This document shows positions 43,400-51,675 of a DNA stretch of 64,000 nucleotides, in pieces. Position 1 is the stretch's first letter; each line of letters opens with the position of its first letter. The DNA comes from JARRRD01 sp037381085 (GTDB lineage: Bacteria; Nitrospirota; Thermodesulfovibrionia; Thermodesulfovibrionales; UBA6898). The notes below the pieces were generated by a model. The model searched no databases, was not told the origin of the DNA, and saw only the letters and a program-made list of their open reading frames with translations. Location of the stretch: NCBI GenBank assembly GCA_037381085.1, contig JARRRD010000003.1, positions 20,999-84,998 of the forward strand, given 5' to 3'. Made by a program: the position numbers and the translations under genes.

Positions 43400-45925
43400 G
43401 TGGATTTGTTTCCCGTAGACGACATACTCCCTCAACTGAAGCAGGCTGTGGCAAGGAATTCATCGGCAGTTCTCCATGCCCCTCCCGGCGCAGGAAAGAC
43501 AACCCGCGTACCCCTGGCCCTTCTTGACGTAATACCGCCTGAGCAAGGCCGCATCGTCATGCTCGAACCGCGAAGGATAGCGGCAGTGTCGGCGGCCCGC
43601 TGGATGGCCGGTACGCTGGGGGAAAAGGTGGGCGAGACGGTCGGATACAGGATCCGTTTCGACAGCCGCGTTGCGAAGTCGACAAGGATAGAGGTTGTAA
43701 CCGAGGGCATTCTTACCCGGCGCATCCGGTCCGATCAGGGTCTTGACGGGGTAGCGATGGTCATATTCGATGAATTCCACGAGAGGAGCCTGCACGCAGA
43801 TCTTGCGCTGGCCCTCTGCCTCGATATCCGGGAGGCCCTCAGGGAGGATCTCAGGATCCTTGTAATGTCTGCGACGCTTGATTGCGGCCCGGTTGCTTCC
43901 CTGCTCGGAGATGCCCCTGTCATAACTGCCGGGGGCAAATCGTTTCCGGTCGAGGAACGCTATCTTGTCGGCGGCCGTGACAAACGCCTTCCGGAAAGAG
44001 TAGTTGATGCGGTAAGAACCGCAGTGAAGAATACGGAGGGGGACATCCTCGTCTTTCTGCCGGGATCAGAGGAGATCAGGTCCTGCGCCGAAAGGCTCCG
44101 ACCATTGCAGGACGGGGCGGACGGCGGAATTTCCATTCATCTTCTTTACGGGGACCTGCCATTCAGGGAGCAGGAACGGGCGATTCTTCCGTCGAACAAA
44201 CGAAAGATCGTTCTGGCGACCAACATCGCGGAGACGAGCCTCACCATCGAAGGGGTGAAAATCGTCATCGACAGCGGACTGACCCGCCGTCTCCTGTACG
44301 ACGCTTCAACGGGAATGAACCGCCTTGTGACCGTCTCCGTTTCGCAGGCGTCGGCAGCGCAGCGCAAGGGAAGGGCGGGGAGGCTGGGAGCCGGCATCTG
44401 CTACCGCCTTTACAGCCGACAGGCTTATCAGGGGATGATCCCTTTCGCGCCGCCTGAGATTCTCATATCGGATCTCTCTTCAACGGCACTCGAACTTTCG
44501 CTGTGGGGCGTTAAGGACCCTTCGGTCCTTTCCTGGCTTGATCCCCCGCCTGCTGCGGCGTGGGAATCGGCACGGCGGTTGCTGACGGACCTTGGAGCTC
44601 TAGATGACGAGTCGTCGGTCACGCCTGCGGGGAGGAGCATGGCCCGGCTGCCTCTTCACCCCAGGCTTGCGAGACTGATGCTGAAGGCTGCCGGTCTCCG
44701 GTGCCTCCATCCTGGTGCGGACCTTGCCGCTCTGCTTTCGGAGAGGGATGTAATGAAAAGGGATGGACTGGTCAGATTACAAGGAGGCGAACCGGACATC
44801 ACGGAGAGGATCGAAATGCTGCAGAGGGTGAGGAACGGAAAAGAGATAAAAGGCGCGGACCCGTGGGCTCTTCGTGCTGTGGAGAAGACCTCTTCGCAGC
44901 TTCTGCGCCTCATGCCCGATAGACCGGGAGATGCTTGTCAGCAGAATGCGGATGATGACACAGTAGCCCGGCTTCTCATTTCCGGCTTTCCCGACAGGCT
45001 TGCAAAAAGGCGCGATGAAGGCGGAGGCCGTTTCCTGCTCGCCAATGGAAGGGGGGTGAGGCTCTCGCCCTCAAGCAGCTTGACAGGGAGCGCATTTATT
45101 GTGGCGCCTGCCCTCGATGCCGGTGACAAAGCGGAAGGGACCGTCCATATCGCGGCTCCGGTTAGCGAGGAAGTCGTACGAGGGGAGTGCGCGGGACAGA
45201 TAAGGACCGTCCGGAGGGTCGAATGGGACAAGAGCAGGAAGAGGATTGTATCGGCCGCCGAGGAGAGGATCGGAGCGATTCTCCTGTCCGCACGGCCGTT
45301 CAACGCCTCCGATGATGAGTGTCTCCCTCTTCTCTGCGAGGCCGTCAGGTCGGATTACCGAATGCTCTGCTTCAGCAGGGCGGCCCGTGAATTTCAGGCG
45401 CGCGTTGCCTTCATGCACAGGGTCTTTGGCGAAGAAGAATGGCCGGACATTTCCGATGAGTGCCTGGCTTCGTCACCCGAAGAATGGCTCCTGCCGTGGC
45501 TGACCGGCATTCGCAGTGAACAGGAACTTTCCTCTCTTGATCTCCTGCCGGCGCTGCGGGCGCAGCTCTCATGGGATATGCTGCGGCTTCTCGACGAACG
45601 GTCGCCTGTCTCGATCACCGTACCCAGCGGTCACCGTGTGCGTCTCGATTATACCGGCGATACGCCGGTGCTCGCCGTGAAGCTCCAGGAGATGTTCGGC
45701 CTGGCCGAAACTCCCGAAATTGGCGGCGGAAGGGTGAAGGTCCTCCTCCATCTCCTCTCACCGGCACGAAGGCCGGTCCAGATTACCCGGGACCTGAAGG
45801 GCTTCTGGAACGGCGGTTATCAGGAGGTGAAGAAGGAACTGAAGGGCCGCTACCCCAAACATCCATGGCCCGATGATCCGTGGAACGCCGTCCCCACAGG
45901 AAAAACAAAAGGGAAAGGCGGGTAA
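43400..45925 (+). CDS. hrpB: ATP-dependent helicase HrpB
   Basis: 841 residues from a GTG start. DEAH-type motifs: Walker A HAPPGAGKTTRVPL (about 26-39), Walker B VIFDEFHERSLHADLALAL (DEFH for DEAH), motif III VMSATLD, motif VI QRKGRAGRLGAG, then the HrpB C-terminal domain ending PKHPWPDDPWNAVPT. HrpB is a DExH helicase of uncertain substrate, not essential in E. coli. It stands alone between divergent and unrelated genes. Confidence 0.95.
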   Translation: MDLFPVDDILPQLKQAVARNSSAVLHAPPGAGKTTRVPLALLDVIPPEQGRIVMLEPRRIAAVSAARWMAGTLGEKVGETVGYRIRFDSRVAKSTRIEVVTEGILTRRIRSDQGLDGVAMVIFDEFHERSLHADLALALCLDIREALREDLRILVMSATLDCGPVASLLGDAPVITAGGKSFPVEERYLVGGRDKRLPERVVDAVRTAVKNTEGDILVFLPGSEEIRSCAERLRPLQDGADGGISIHLLYGDLPFREQERAILPSNKRKIVLATNIAETSLTIEGVKIVIDSGLTRRLLYDASTGMNRLVTVSVSQASAAQRKGRAGRLGAGICYRLYSRQAYQGMIPFAPPEILISDLSSTALELSLWGVKDPSVLSWLDPPPAAAWESARRLLTDLGALDDESSVTPAGRSMARLPLHPRLARLMLKAAGLRCLHPGADLAALLSERDVMKRDGLVRLQGGEPDITERIEMLQRVRNGKEIKGADPWALRAVEKTSSQLLRLMPDRPGDACQQNADDDTVARLLISGFPDRLAKRRDEGGGRFLLANGRGVRLSPSSSLTGSAFIVAPALDAGDKAEGTVHIAAPVSEEVVRGECAGQIRTVRRVEWDKSRKRIVSAAEERIGAILLSARPFNASDDECLPLLCEAVRSDYRMLCFSRAAREFQARVAFMHRVFGEEEWPDISDECLASSPEEWLLPWLTGIRSEQELSSLDLLPALRAQLSWDMLRLLDERSPVSITVPSGHRVRLDYTGDTPVLAVKLQEMFGLAETPEIGGGRVKVLLHLLSPARRPVQITRDLKGFWNGGYQEVKKELKGRYPKHPWPDDPWNAVPTGKTKGKGG

Positions 45926-46164
45926 TGCCGGCCAACTCCGGGTAGAGGCTGCTCCTTAAAAGTAAGTGCTCATCATGTTACGAACGCCCATAGCGCCGGA
46001 TCGCCGGCCGGCTGCATCTCGCACTTGTCTCCAGGTTCCGGGGCTCCCACACTTTCATATCTGCGCCAGGGAAAAGGAAGAAATGTGATCCGGGAAGGCG
46101 TTAAATTTGAACGGATTTTCCTGAGGTTTAAGAAAACCGATCATGAAGGTGTTATTATAAAAAA

Positions 46165-46839
46165 ATGGAAACTATATTCTTGAATCTTCCTGAAGAGAAA
46201 TCCGCATTTTACAGATGGGCAACAGTCCTCGCCATGGTTACTGTTTTCTACAATATCTTTGAGGGTTTGATCTCGGTTTATTTGGGTGTCGAGGGCGGCA
46301 CTGTCTCTCTTTTCGGTTTCGGCGTGGATTCCTTTGTCGAAGTTGTTTCGGGCATCGGCATATGGCACATGGTCTGGCGTATGAGACGGAATGGCAATGA
46401 AAATCCGGACAGCTTTGAAAAGACCGCTCTGAAGGTTACCGGAACCTCTTTCTATATTCTGACCGCCGGCCTGGCAATAACCTCTGTGCTAAATCTCTAC
46501 AACGGATACAAACCAAGAACCACTTTCTGGGGAATTATCGTAGCGGCCGTCTCAATTCTATCGATGTGGGCGCTTATCCATTACAAGGAAAAGGCAGGCA
46601 AAATGTTCAACTCCCGGGCATTACTCGCCGATGCGGCTTGCAGCAAGACATGCCTGTATCTTTCCGTAATCCTTCTTGTCGCGAGCGTAGGCTATGAAGT
46701 AACGGGCATCGGCCTGGTGGACTCTCTCGGCGCGCTCGGCATTGCCGTCTTCTCCTTCAGGGAAGGGCGTGAGGCGTTTGAAAAAGCTAAGGGTAAGTCA
46801 TGCAGCTGCGGTACCGGATGCAACAAGAGCAGCGGATAA
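46165..46839 (+). CDS. CDF/TMEM163-like cation transporter, no C-terminal domain
   Basis: 224 residues, six predicted membrane helices. The segment SLFGFGVDSFVEVVSGIGIW and, later, SRALLADAACSKTC match the paired Asp-containing metal-site helices of cation diffusion facilitators. The cytoplasmic C-terminal domain of classical CDF proteins is missing; in its place is a short Cys-rich tail (CSCGTGC). Export of a soft metal is possible. TATAAA lies just before the ATG with no clear ribosome site. Confidence 0.75.
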   Translation: METIFLNLPEEKSAFYRWATVLAMVTVFYNIFEGLISVYLGVEGGTVSLFGFGVDSFVEVVSGIGIWHMVWRMRRNGNENPDSFEKTALKVTGTSFYILTAGLAITSVLNLYNGYKPRTTFWGIIVAAVSILSMWALIHYKEKAGKMFNSRALLADAACSKTCLYLSVILLVASVGYEVTGIGLVDSLGALGIAVFSFREGREAFEKAKGKSCSCGTGCNKSSG

Positions 46840-47064
46840 TCGCCTCTGTTACAGATAGCACAATGAAAAGATAATGCGTCGATGAGAACCCTGGATGAGT
46901 TGTGCGGCCCCGCTGCTCAAGAAATGTTTTTGGTAGAACCGGGACTCGTTATCTCGTCAGCTTATCTTAAGATCACGGGGCGACGGTCATTCTCTTTTCA
47001 CCGGGTGGTGTGTCGTCATGCGGCCCCGCTTTGGGAGACCTGTGCGTCTTTGTAACAATTTCTC
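46840..47064. other. Gene-free interval with a doubtful 57-codon frame
   Basis: A plus-strand frame of 57 codons (46882-47055) has no ribosome site and no recognisable protein features. A 12-base direct repeat, TGCGGCCCCGCT, occurs at 46903-46914 and 47019-47030. No other structure seen before the cspA promoter. Confidence 0.35.
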
Positions 47065-47094
47065 TTGCACAAGCATATGTGGCCATGATATGCT
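47065..47094 (+). promoter_or_regulatory. cspA promoter
   Basis: -35 TTGCAC (47065-47070), 18-bp spacer, -10 TATGCT (47089-47094). The predicted start near 47101 leaves a leader of about 110 bases before the cspA ATG, in keeping with long cold-shock leaders. Confidence 0.6.
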
Positions 47095-47128
47095 AAAAGC
47101 AGAATTTTAGAAGTTTTTGCCAGCTGAG

Positions 47129-47163
47129 GCCACAAAGACTTTTGACTTTGTGGCTTTTGTTAT
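47129..47163 (+). terminator. Terminator-like hairpin inside the cspA leader
   Basis: GCCACAAAG/CTTTGTGGC, a perfect nine-base-pair stem with an eight-base loop, followed by TTTTGTT. It lies between the predicted start site and the cspA ribosome site, so it could be an attenuator or a temperature-responsive element rather than the end of an upstream transcript. Confidence 0.6.
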
Positions 47164-47212
47164 TGCCGAGGCCTTCTGAGATTTGAGTCTATAGATAAGG
47201 AGGTAACAGGTA

Positions 47213-47410
47213 ATGGAAGGAACTGTAAAATGGTTTAACGACAGCAAGGGTTTTGGATTCATCACGAGTGATGACGGAACTGAAGCTTTCGTCCATCATT
47301 CTGCGATCCAGGGCAATGGTTTTAAGAGCCTTGCCGAGGGTGACAGGGTCAGCTTTGATGTCGAAAAAGGCCCGAAAGGCCCCAAGGCGATCAACGTCGT
47401 TAAGCTTTAA
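47213..47410 (+). CDS. Cold shock protein, CspA family
   Basis: 65 residues, one cold-shock domain with both RNA-binding motifs: KGFGFIT and FVHHSAI, and starting MEGTVKWFNDSKGFGF. AAGGAGG precedes the ATG. CspA proteins are RNA chaperones. Many are constitutive, but the long leader with a hairpin suggests regulation here. Confidence 0.96.
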   Translation: MEGTVKWFNDSKGFGFITSDDGTEAFVHHSAIQGNGFKSLAEGDRVSFDVEKGPKGPKAINVVKL

Positions 47411-47432
47411 TAAACAACAAGCAATAAACAAG

Positions 47433-47465
47433 CGAGGGCCTCTCCAGTGTGGAGGGGCCTTCTCA
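47433..47465 (+). terminator. Terminator after cspA
   Basis: GGCCTCTCC-AGTGT-GGAGGGGCC forms a nine-pair stem (one G-U) followed by TTCTC. It lies about 25 bases past the cspA stop and just before the next ribosome site. Confidence 0.55.
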
Positions 47466-47477
47466 TAAGAGGGGAAG

Positions 47478-47849
47478 ATGAACAACAGCATATACACCAG
47501 AAAGAATGCGGCAAGGAATGAAAGGCAGCAACGGAAACTAGATGCAGGTTTCGTAGCTGCACAATTCCCCGAGGTCACTAGCATCGTCGTCAACATGACA
47601 TATAATCAAAGGGGGATACAGAAATCATTGCCCCGGGTTGTCAATTTCTTTCCGGACAGTTACGCATTGTTCATGATAGACTGCCTGAACAAGGACTGTG
47701 TCGATGGGGGCTTTGATCTTACTCAGGTTATCACCTGGATGATCAGAAACCGCAGAGGATCCACAAAAGGGGATCTCTGCTGCGAAGGGGAGGGAACTTC
47801 TGCGAACCACTCGAACATTACCTACGAAGTTGCCATTCAATACGCATAG
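47478..47849 (+). CDS. Conserved hypothetical protein next to cspA
   Basis: 123 residues with AGGGGAAG before the ATG. A basic N-terminus (YTRKNAARNERQQRKLDAGF) precedes an alpha/beta domain with TSIVVNMTYNQRG, a Cys pair CLNKDC and ITYEVAIQYA at the end. I believe similar proteins occur near cold-shock genes in related bacteria, but I cannot name a family. Soluble; function unknown. Confidence 0.7.
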   Translation: MNNSIYTRKNAARNERQQRKLDAGFVAAQFPEVTSIVVNMTYNQRGIQKSLPRVVNFFPDSYALFMIDCLNKDCVDGGFDLTQVITWMIRNRRGSTKGDLCCEGEGTSANHSNITYEVAIQYA

Positions 47850-47983
47850 CCGTTTCCAGGACTCTTAGGTTCTATGGTATAACGGAAATAAGCCTGATAT
47901 GCGTGTGGTGATGACTCTCTTCAGATTGACATCGTCTTTGTTCAATTAGAAACACAAGTAACCATTACTTTTCAGGAGAAATT

Positions 47984-48523
47984 ATGAAGATAAAAAAACA
48001 GGACAGAGAAAATACGACAGAAGAAAGCGGAGCACGAAAGGGAATAATGACTCGGGGAAATAAGACTGTCGGGAAAAAACCTTCAAAGACCGCGAAACCG
48101 CTGACAAAGAAAACCATTACGGAGAAAGCCGTAACGTCGAAGGCGACCGTAGTCACCAGGACACCCAAAGCCGCCGCTGCAATCCCTGCGAGTCGGGATG
48201 AGGTGAAGACAGAGCACCGCGGGATCAGGAAAGAGTATATGAAGACTCGAAATGTCTGCAAGGCGACCTTCGTGCTGCCGGGTGAAGCTGCCCTCACGGC
48301 GGGGACAGTAACCATAGTCGGAGACTTCAACGGCTGGAACAAGAGTTCTACTCCCCTAAAGAAACTGGAGAACGGGAGCTTTTCGGTGACGGTCGAACTC
48401 CATGCCGGGCAGGAATACCGCTTCCGCTATCTCATTGACGGCCAGCGGTGGGAAAATGACTGGTGTGCGGACAAATATGTCAAGAGTCCTTACGGCGAGG
48501 AAGATTCTGTAATATGTGCGTGA
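47984..48523 (+). CDS. Basic-tailed CBM48 (glycogen-binding) protein
   Basis: 179 residues. Residues 1-85 are Lys/Ala/Thr-rich and disordered, like a histone H1 tail (GKKPSKTAKPLTKKTITEKA). Residues 90-179 form an isoamylase N-terminal/CBM48 domain (ATFVLPGEAALTAGTVTIVG, then DFNGWN, then YRFRYLIDGQRWENDW). CBM48 alone is used by AMPK-beta-like and glycogen-binding proteins. No enzyme domain is attached, so a glycogen or nucleic-acid scaffold role is a guess. Confidence 0.82.
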   Translation: MKIKKQDRENTTEESGARKGIMTRGNKTVGKKPSKTAKPLTKKTITEKAVTSKATVVTRTPKAAAAIPASRDEVKTEHRGIRKEYMKTRNVCKATFVLPGEAALTAGTVTIVGDFNGWNKSSTPLKKLENGSFSVTVELHAGQEYRFRYLIDGQRWENDWCADKYVKSPYGEEDSVICA

Positions 48524-48552
48524 GAGGCCGGCGAGGATAAAGAAACTTTCAT

Positions 48553-48574
48553 GGTGCTCCGTTGACGGGGCACC
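48553..48574 (+). terminator. Hairpin terminator after the CBM48 gene
   Basis: GGTGCTCCG-TTGA-CGGGGCACC, a nine-pair stem with one G-U pair, 30 bases past the stop. The downstream T-tract is weak (GAGTTTT). Confidence 0.45.
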
Positions 48575-48670
48575 AAATGAGTTTTCGGAATACTTCATCC
48601 GTGTTTTATGATTATTGAAAAGACTTTACTGTTCTTTAAGCAACACGCAGAGGCTAAGGATTGTAACTGA

Positions 48671-48972
48671 TTGAGAAGTGCGCTTTCGGTAATCGGGTTG
48701 CGCATGGCTGTAGGCGCCACCACGCGGGCCGTACAGATTCAGTTCCCGGGCGAGGCCGTCATGTTGAGCATGCTGGGCGCCTTTTTGGAGTCTTTATCGG
48801 TGTGGCCGGCTCTTTAATTAAGGGATGCGCACTGGGATGGACCGTGTCAATTCCTGTGGAGGCCGTTATCGTCGCTCCGGTATTCGCCTTCGGAGTGGGT
48901 ATATTCTTCGGCTTCTATCCGGCCTGGAAGGCAACACGGCCGGACCCGATTGCCGCCCTGCGCCATGAGTGA
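48671..48972 (+). pseudogene. Remnant of a MacB-type ABC permease C-terminus
   Basis: Two overlapping frames together spell the end of a MacB/FtsX permease: VIGLRMAVGATTRAVQIQF then EAVMLSMLGAF in one phase, and GVFIGVAGSLIKGCALGW, FGVGIFFGFYPAWKATRPDP, ending AALRHE and TGA, in the next. A single missing base in the T/G run near 48786 accounts for the shift. The first roughly three quarters of the gene and any MacA/ATPase partner are absent. It is a decayed fragment. Confidence 0.85.
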
Positions 48973-49199
48973 GAAGGCTGGGCCGTTTCTTCTTATATGC
49001 GCCGTAATCGAACCGGCGGGAACAGATTCCTTGAAGCAGCCTGACATCACTTCTGCCTGCTTCATCTGGTCTGAAAAACCAATCCCTCCCGGTCATTCCC
49101 CTGCCGGAGAAGTTCCCTTGCTGATTTCGCAACTGAAAAAGGGATTCAGGTTATAATTTAGCCGTCAGATGTATGAGAAACCGGGGGGGCGTGTGGTTT

Positions 49200-49748
49200 A
49201 TGCGTAAGAGACATTATTATCTGCTGGTGACCGTCGCTATAATGGCCGTGATGTTTTTCATCAACCTTGCGACACCCCTGGGATTTGTTGACTGGGTAGG
49301 CTACCTGTTTTGCCTGCTCTTGGCATATCAATGGCTCTCAAGAAGAGGTATCGGGATAATGACGATTTTGTGCGCACTGCTCGTCCTCCTGGACTTTGTT
49401 TTCTCGCCTGCCAGTTTGCTGCACACGGATATAGACACGGCCAACCGGCTTATCGGTATCAGCGTCCTGTGCTTATCAGCCTATCTGCTTATCAGACGAA
49501 AAAGTGCGGAGGAGGACAGGGAAAGACTGATCGTCGAATTGAGACAGGCGTTGGAAAACGTAAAGAAGCTCAGCGGCATGCTGCCTATCTGCGCTTCATG
49601 TAAGAAGATAAGGGATGACAAGGGGTACTGGGAAGACGTGGCGGATTATATTACCGGGCATTCAGAGGTATTGTTCAGTCATGGTCTCTGTCCCGATTGC
49701 GCGGAGAAGACATATGAGGAAATTGATAGACTCAAAAGGGATGGTTGA
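49200..49748 (+). CDS. Membrane protein with C-terminal CASCKK zinc-binding-like tail
   Basis: About 182 residues from the ATG at 49200 (MRKRHYYLLVTVAIMAVMFF); a start at 49173 would sit about eight bases from the start site predicted from TATAAT at 49152-49157. Four membrane helices fill residues 7-97. After a short coiled coil comes LPICASCKKIRDDKGYW and SHGLCPDCAEK, a four-Cys motif I know from the ends of sensor kinases and response regulators. It looks like a sensor input module left without a kinase. Function unknown. Confidence 0.7.
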   Translation: MRKRHYYLLVTVAIMAVMFFINLATPLGFVDWVGYLFCLLLAYQWLSRRGIGIMTILCALLVLLDFVFSPASLLHTDIDTANRLIGISVLCLSAYLLIRRKSAEEDRERLIVELRQALENVKKLSGMLPICASCKKIRDDKGYWEDVADYITGHSEVLFSHGLCPDCAEKTYEEIDRLKRDG

Positions 49749-49891
49749 TTAAGTCAAGACTTGCGTAATCGAGTTGGTGGACATGCATAAATAGCCTGTA
49801 CGTGGCGGTGTGATATATTCCTTGCCTCTTGACCGGGAGGCGCAGGGAGGCAATAATATCTGTTAAATGCGTGAAAAAAGGGAGGTTCTTC

Positions 49892-50335
49892 ATGACCAGT
49901 ATCGCAAGAGTACTCAAGCAGGCCATCGAGCGTGCGGCCAGAAAGCAGGTGCGCTCGGAAACAGAGTCGCTGAGGAAGGCATCGGCCCGATATCGGAAGA
50001 CTGTCGCAGATCTCGGCATCCGCATGCAAGAGATCGAAAGGGAACTCACGGCGATCAGGAGACAGTTGTCATCGGCGTCTGCGGGCGGCGGCCAACACGT
50101 GCCGGGCAATCACAGGTTTTCCGCCAAGGGTCTGCAGTCACTGCGAAAGAAGTTGGCGCTTTCCAAAACGGAATGCGGTAAGCTCCTCGGCGTCTCCGGC
50201 CGTGCAGTAGGGCAATGGGAGAGCGGTTTGGCGCGTCCGACGGAGGAACAGATCAGAGATATCGCCGCCATCAGGAAGATCGGGAAGCGTGAGGTAAGGA
50301 TGCGCCTGGAAGATAAGGGACGCAAGAAGAAGTGA
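49892..50335 (+). CDS. Coiled-coil XRE-type HTH protein
   Basis: 147 residues from the ATG at 49892, which follows AAAGGGAGG; the frame is open to 49829. Residues 1-65 form a basic helix and coiled coil (VRSETESLRKASARYRKTVA). Residues 80-140 hold a helix-turn-helix of the XRE/Cro type (LSKTECGKLLGVSGRAVGQW then ARPTEEQIRDIA). It is probably a DNA-binding regulator or nucleoid-associated protein. No toxin partner or phage gene is nearby. Confidence 0.75.
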   Translation: MTSIARVLKQAIERAARKQVRSETESLRKASARYRKTVADLGIRMQEIERELTAIRRQLSSASAGGGQHVPGNHRFSAKGLQSLRKKLALSKTECGKLLGVSGRAVGQWESGLARPTEEQIRDIAAIRKIGKREVRMRLEDKGRKKK

Positions 50336-50422
50336 CTTATGTTTTGATTGAGAGGAGGGAGATGTGAAGTTTTAGATCCGGTCCGTAATATGACTATTTC
50401 CAGGTTGCCTGGTGATATAAGA

Positions 50423-50452
50423 AAGAAGCCCCGCAATGGGGCAGGGCTTCTT
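50423..50452 (-). terminator. Bidirectional hairpin, terminator of the 50470 gene
   Basis: AAGAAGCCC/GGGCTTCTT, a perfect nine-pair stem, with an inner GCCCC/GGGGC option. On the minus strand it is followed by TCTTAT and lies 18 bases past the stop of the secreted Met-rich protein. It also closes the convergent plus-strand gene. Confidence 0.65.
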
Positions 50453-50469
50453 GGGGTCCGGGGAGTTCC

Positions 50470-51180
50470 CTACTGGATCTCGTATTTATTCAGCGATCCA
50501 TCGTTCAAATTGAAAATATAGAGGTAGCTCTTTGCGGCAGACGTACTGAAATCGTAGTTAAACATGCTGAATGTCCCGCTTCCCATCATGGCGTTTCCGA
50601 AGTCCGTTGTGGTGACATAAACCATGTTGTTCTGTATGACCGGTACTGATGCGAATTCACCGTCCAGGGCCACTGCTGCGGGAGCTGAAGTGTCCGCCAG
50701 AGGAAGCTGAACGGCGTATAGCACAGACTGGTTGTTGTTACCGGCTACGTCAAACTGCGAGAAATCTGGGAGAGACGCAGTAGCTACCAGAAAACCGCCT
50801 TCCACGACCGGCCTGGACACTATCCCCTTGAGGGCCAGGGTGACAGGCGTGCCGCCACTGGGGCTGAATGCCATAAGGTTTGACTGAAAGGAGGCGCTGG
50901 TGGGTGCCGTCCCCGCAGTAGGTGTTGTTGTAGGCGAATAACTTACCAGATAGGCCGTGCCGTCGCTTCCCACCACCGGTGCGCCAGCCATGCCGTTCAT
51001 CATCCCGAAGCCGCCGTTGTTCGTCATTGCGAAGCCGCCGCCCATCATGCCGCCGACGGCAGAAACGGCACTGCCTGTCGTTCCATTATAATTCCCCATC
51101 ATCGCTCCCGAAGGTGCGGCAAATGCCATTACCGATACTGCCACGAAAGCTAAGACCTTGATAACTATGGACTTCTTCAT
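50470..51180 (-). CDS. Secreted Met/Gly-rich protein with PQQ-like repeat character
   Basis: 236 residues with a signal peptide (about 1-26, VLAFVAVSVMAFAAPSGA). The first mature part is rich in Met, Gly and Asn (GGMMGGGFAMTNNGGFGMMN). The rest has repeating beta-strand patterns (APVVGSDGTAYLVSY, VSRPVVEGGFLVATA, ASVPVIQNNMVYVTT) as in PQQ-type propellers, but too few for a full propeller. Periplasmic or secreted metal binding is suggested by the Met clusters and the neighbouring copper genes. No catalytic motif. Confidence 0.7.
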   Translation of the reverse strand: MKKSIVIKVLAFVAVSVMAFAAPSGAMMGNYNGTTGSAVSAVGGMMGGGFAMTNNGGFGMMNGMAGAPVVGSDGTAYLVSYSPTTTPTAGTAPTSASFQSNLMAFSPSGGTPVTLALKGIVSRPVVEGGFLVATASLPDFSQFDVAGNNNQSVLYAVQLPLADTSAPAAVALDGEFASVPVIQNNMVYVTTTDFGNAMMGSGTFSMFNYDFSTSAAKSYLYIFNLNDGSLNKYEIQ

Positions 51181-51218
51181 TCTATACCTCTCCTTGTGAT
51201 GGTAAACCTGTTACGTGA

Positions 51219-51272
51219 TGAGATCGAAGATCTCAGTTGCATAATTAATATACCCTGTTATATATGAAGAAA
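51219..51272 (-). promoter_or_regulatory. Inverted repeat and TTTCTTCATA motif upstream of the Met-rich gene
   Basis: TGAGATC-GAA-GATCTCA (51219-51235) is a perfect inverted repeat with seven-base arms, 39 bases before the start codon. Upstream on the minus strand, TTTCTTCATA (51272-51263) matches ten bases of the direct repeats before the cus operon at 56274-56283. A shared regulator is possible. Confidence 0.4.
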
Positions 51273-51357
51273 TGGTGAACGCAATCATTAAAAAATATTA
51301 ATCATGAAGGGTGGGAACAGACCTTCTCCTGCTTCAGGAGATACTGCCTGGCAGTTA

Positions 51358-51660
51358 TTATTCTTTCTTTTCTCCCGTCCTTATCTTTATCATGTAGTCC
51401 ATGGGATAGACCCCGATAAGTCCGTCTCCGGCAAATCCCGTCTTCCCGTGCTGGAGGATGATGCCGATGACCTCGTCCACCTTTTCGTCCGGGACTATAA
51501 TCTCGATTCTGTTGTGTATCGTGTAAGGCTTGTACAAACGGACCTCCCGCCCTGTGCCCTTGATTTCAGTGATTGTCATGCCGCGGACACCATTTTCTTC
51601 CAGGGATTTGACTATCTCTTCGAGGCTGTCGGTCCTGACGATTGCTGTGACTGTCTTCAT
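51358..51660 (-). CDS. PII-like signalling protein with short T-loop
   Basis: 100 residues. GlnB-like ends are clear: MKTVTAIVRTDSLEEIVKSL at the start and GKTGFAGDGLIGVYPMDY then IRTGE at the end, which are the B- and C-loop nucleotide contacts. The T-loop between is short (REVRLYKPYTIHNRIEII) and lacks the usual uridylylation Tyr context. A PII subgroup encoded with metal-efflux genes has been described (PII-NG); the location here fits. It lies 15 bases after the YHS gene, in the copper ATPase operon. Confidence 0.8.
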   Translation of the reverse strand: MKTVTAIVRTDSLEEIVKSLEENGVRGMTITEIKGTGREVRLYKPYTIHNRIEIIVPDEKVDEVIGIILQHGKTGFAGDGLIGVYPMDYMIKIRTGEKKE

Positions 51661-51675
51661 GCAGGCTGCTTGCCT

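Noticed and set aside
46903..47030. 12-base direct repeat TGCGGCCCCGCT as possible mobile-element ends
   Set aside because: Only two short copies, no inverted ends, no transposase and no target duplication.
46882..47055. 57-codon plus-strand frame between the transporter and cspA
   Set aside because: No ribosome site and no known pattern; it also runs close to the cspA promoter.
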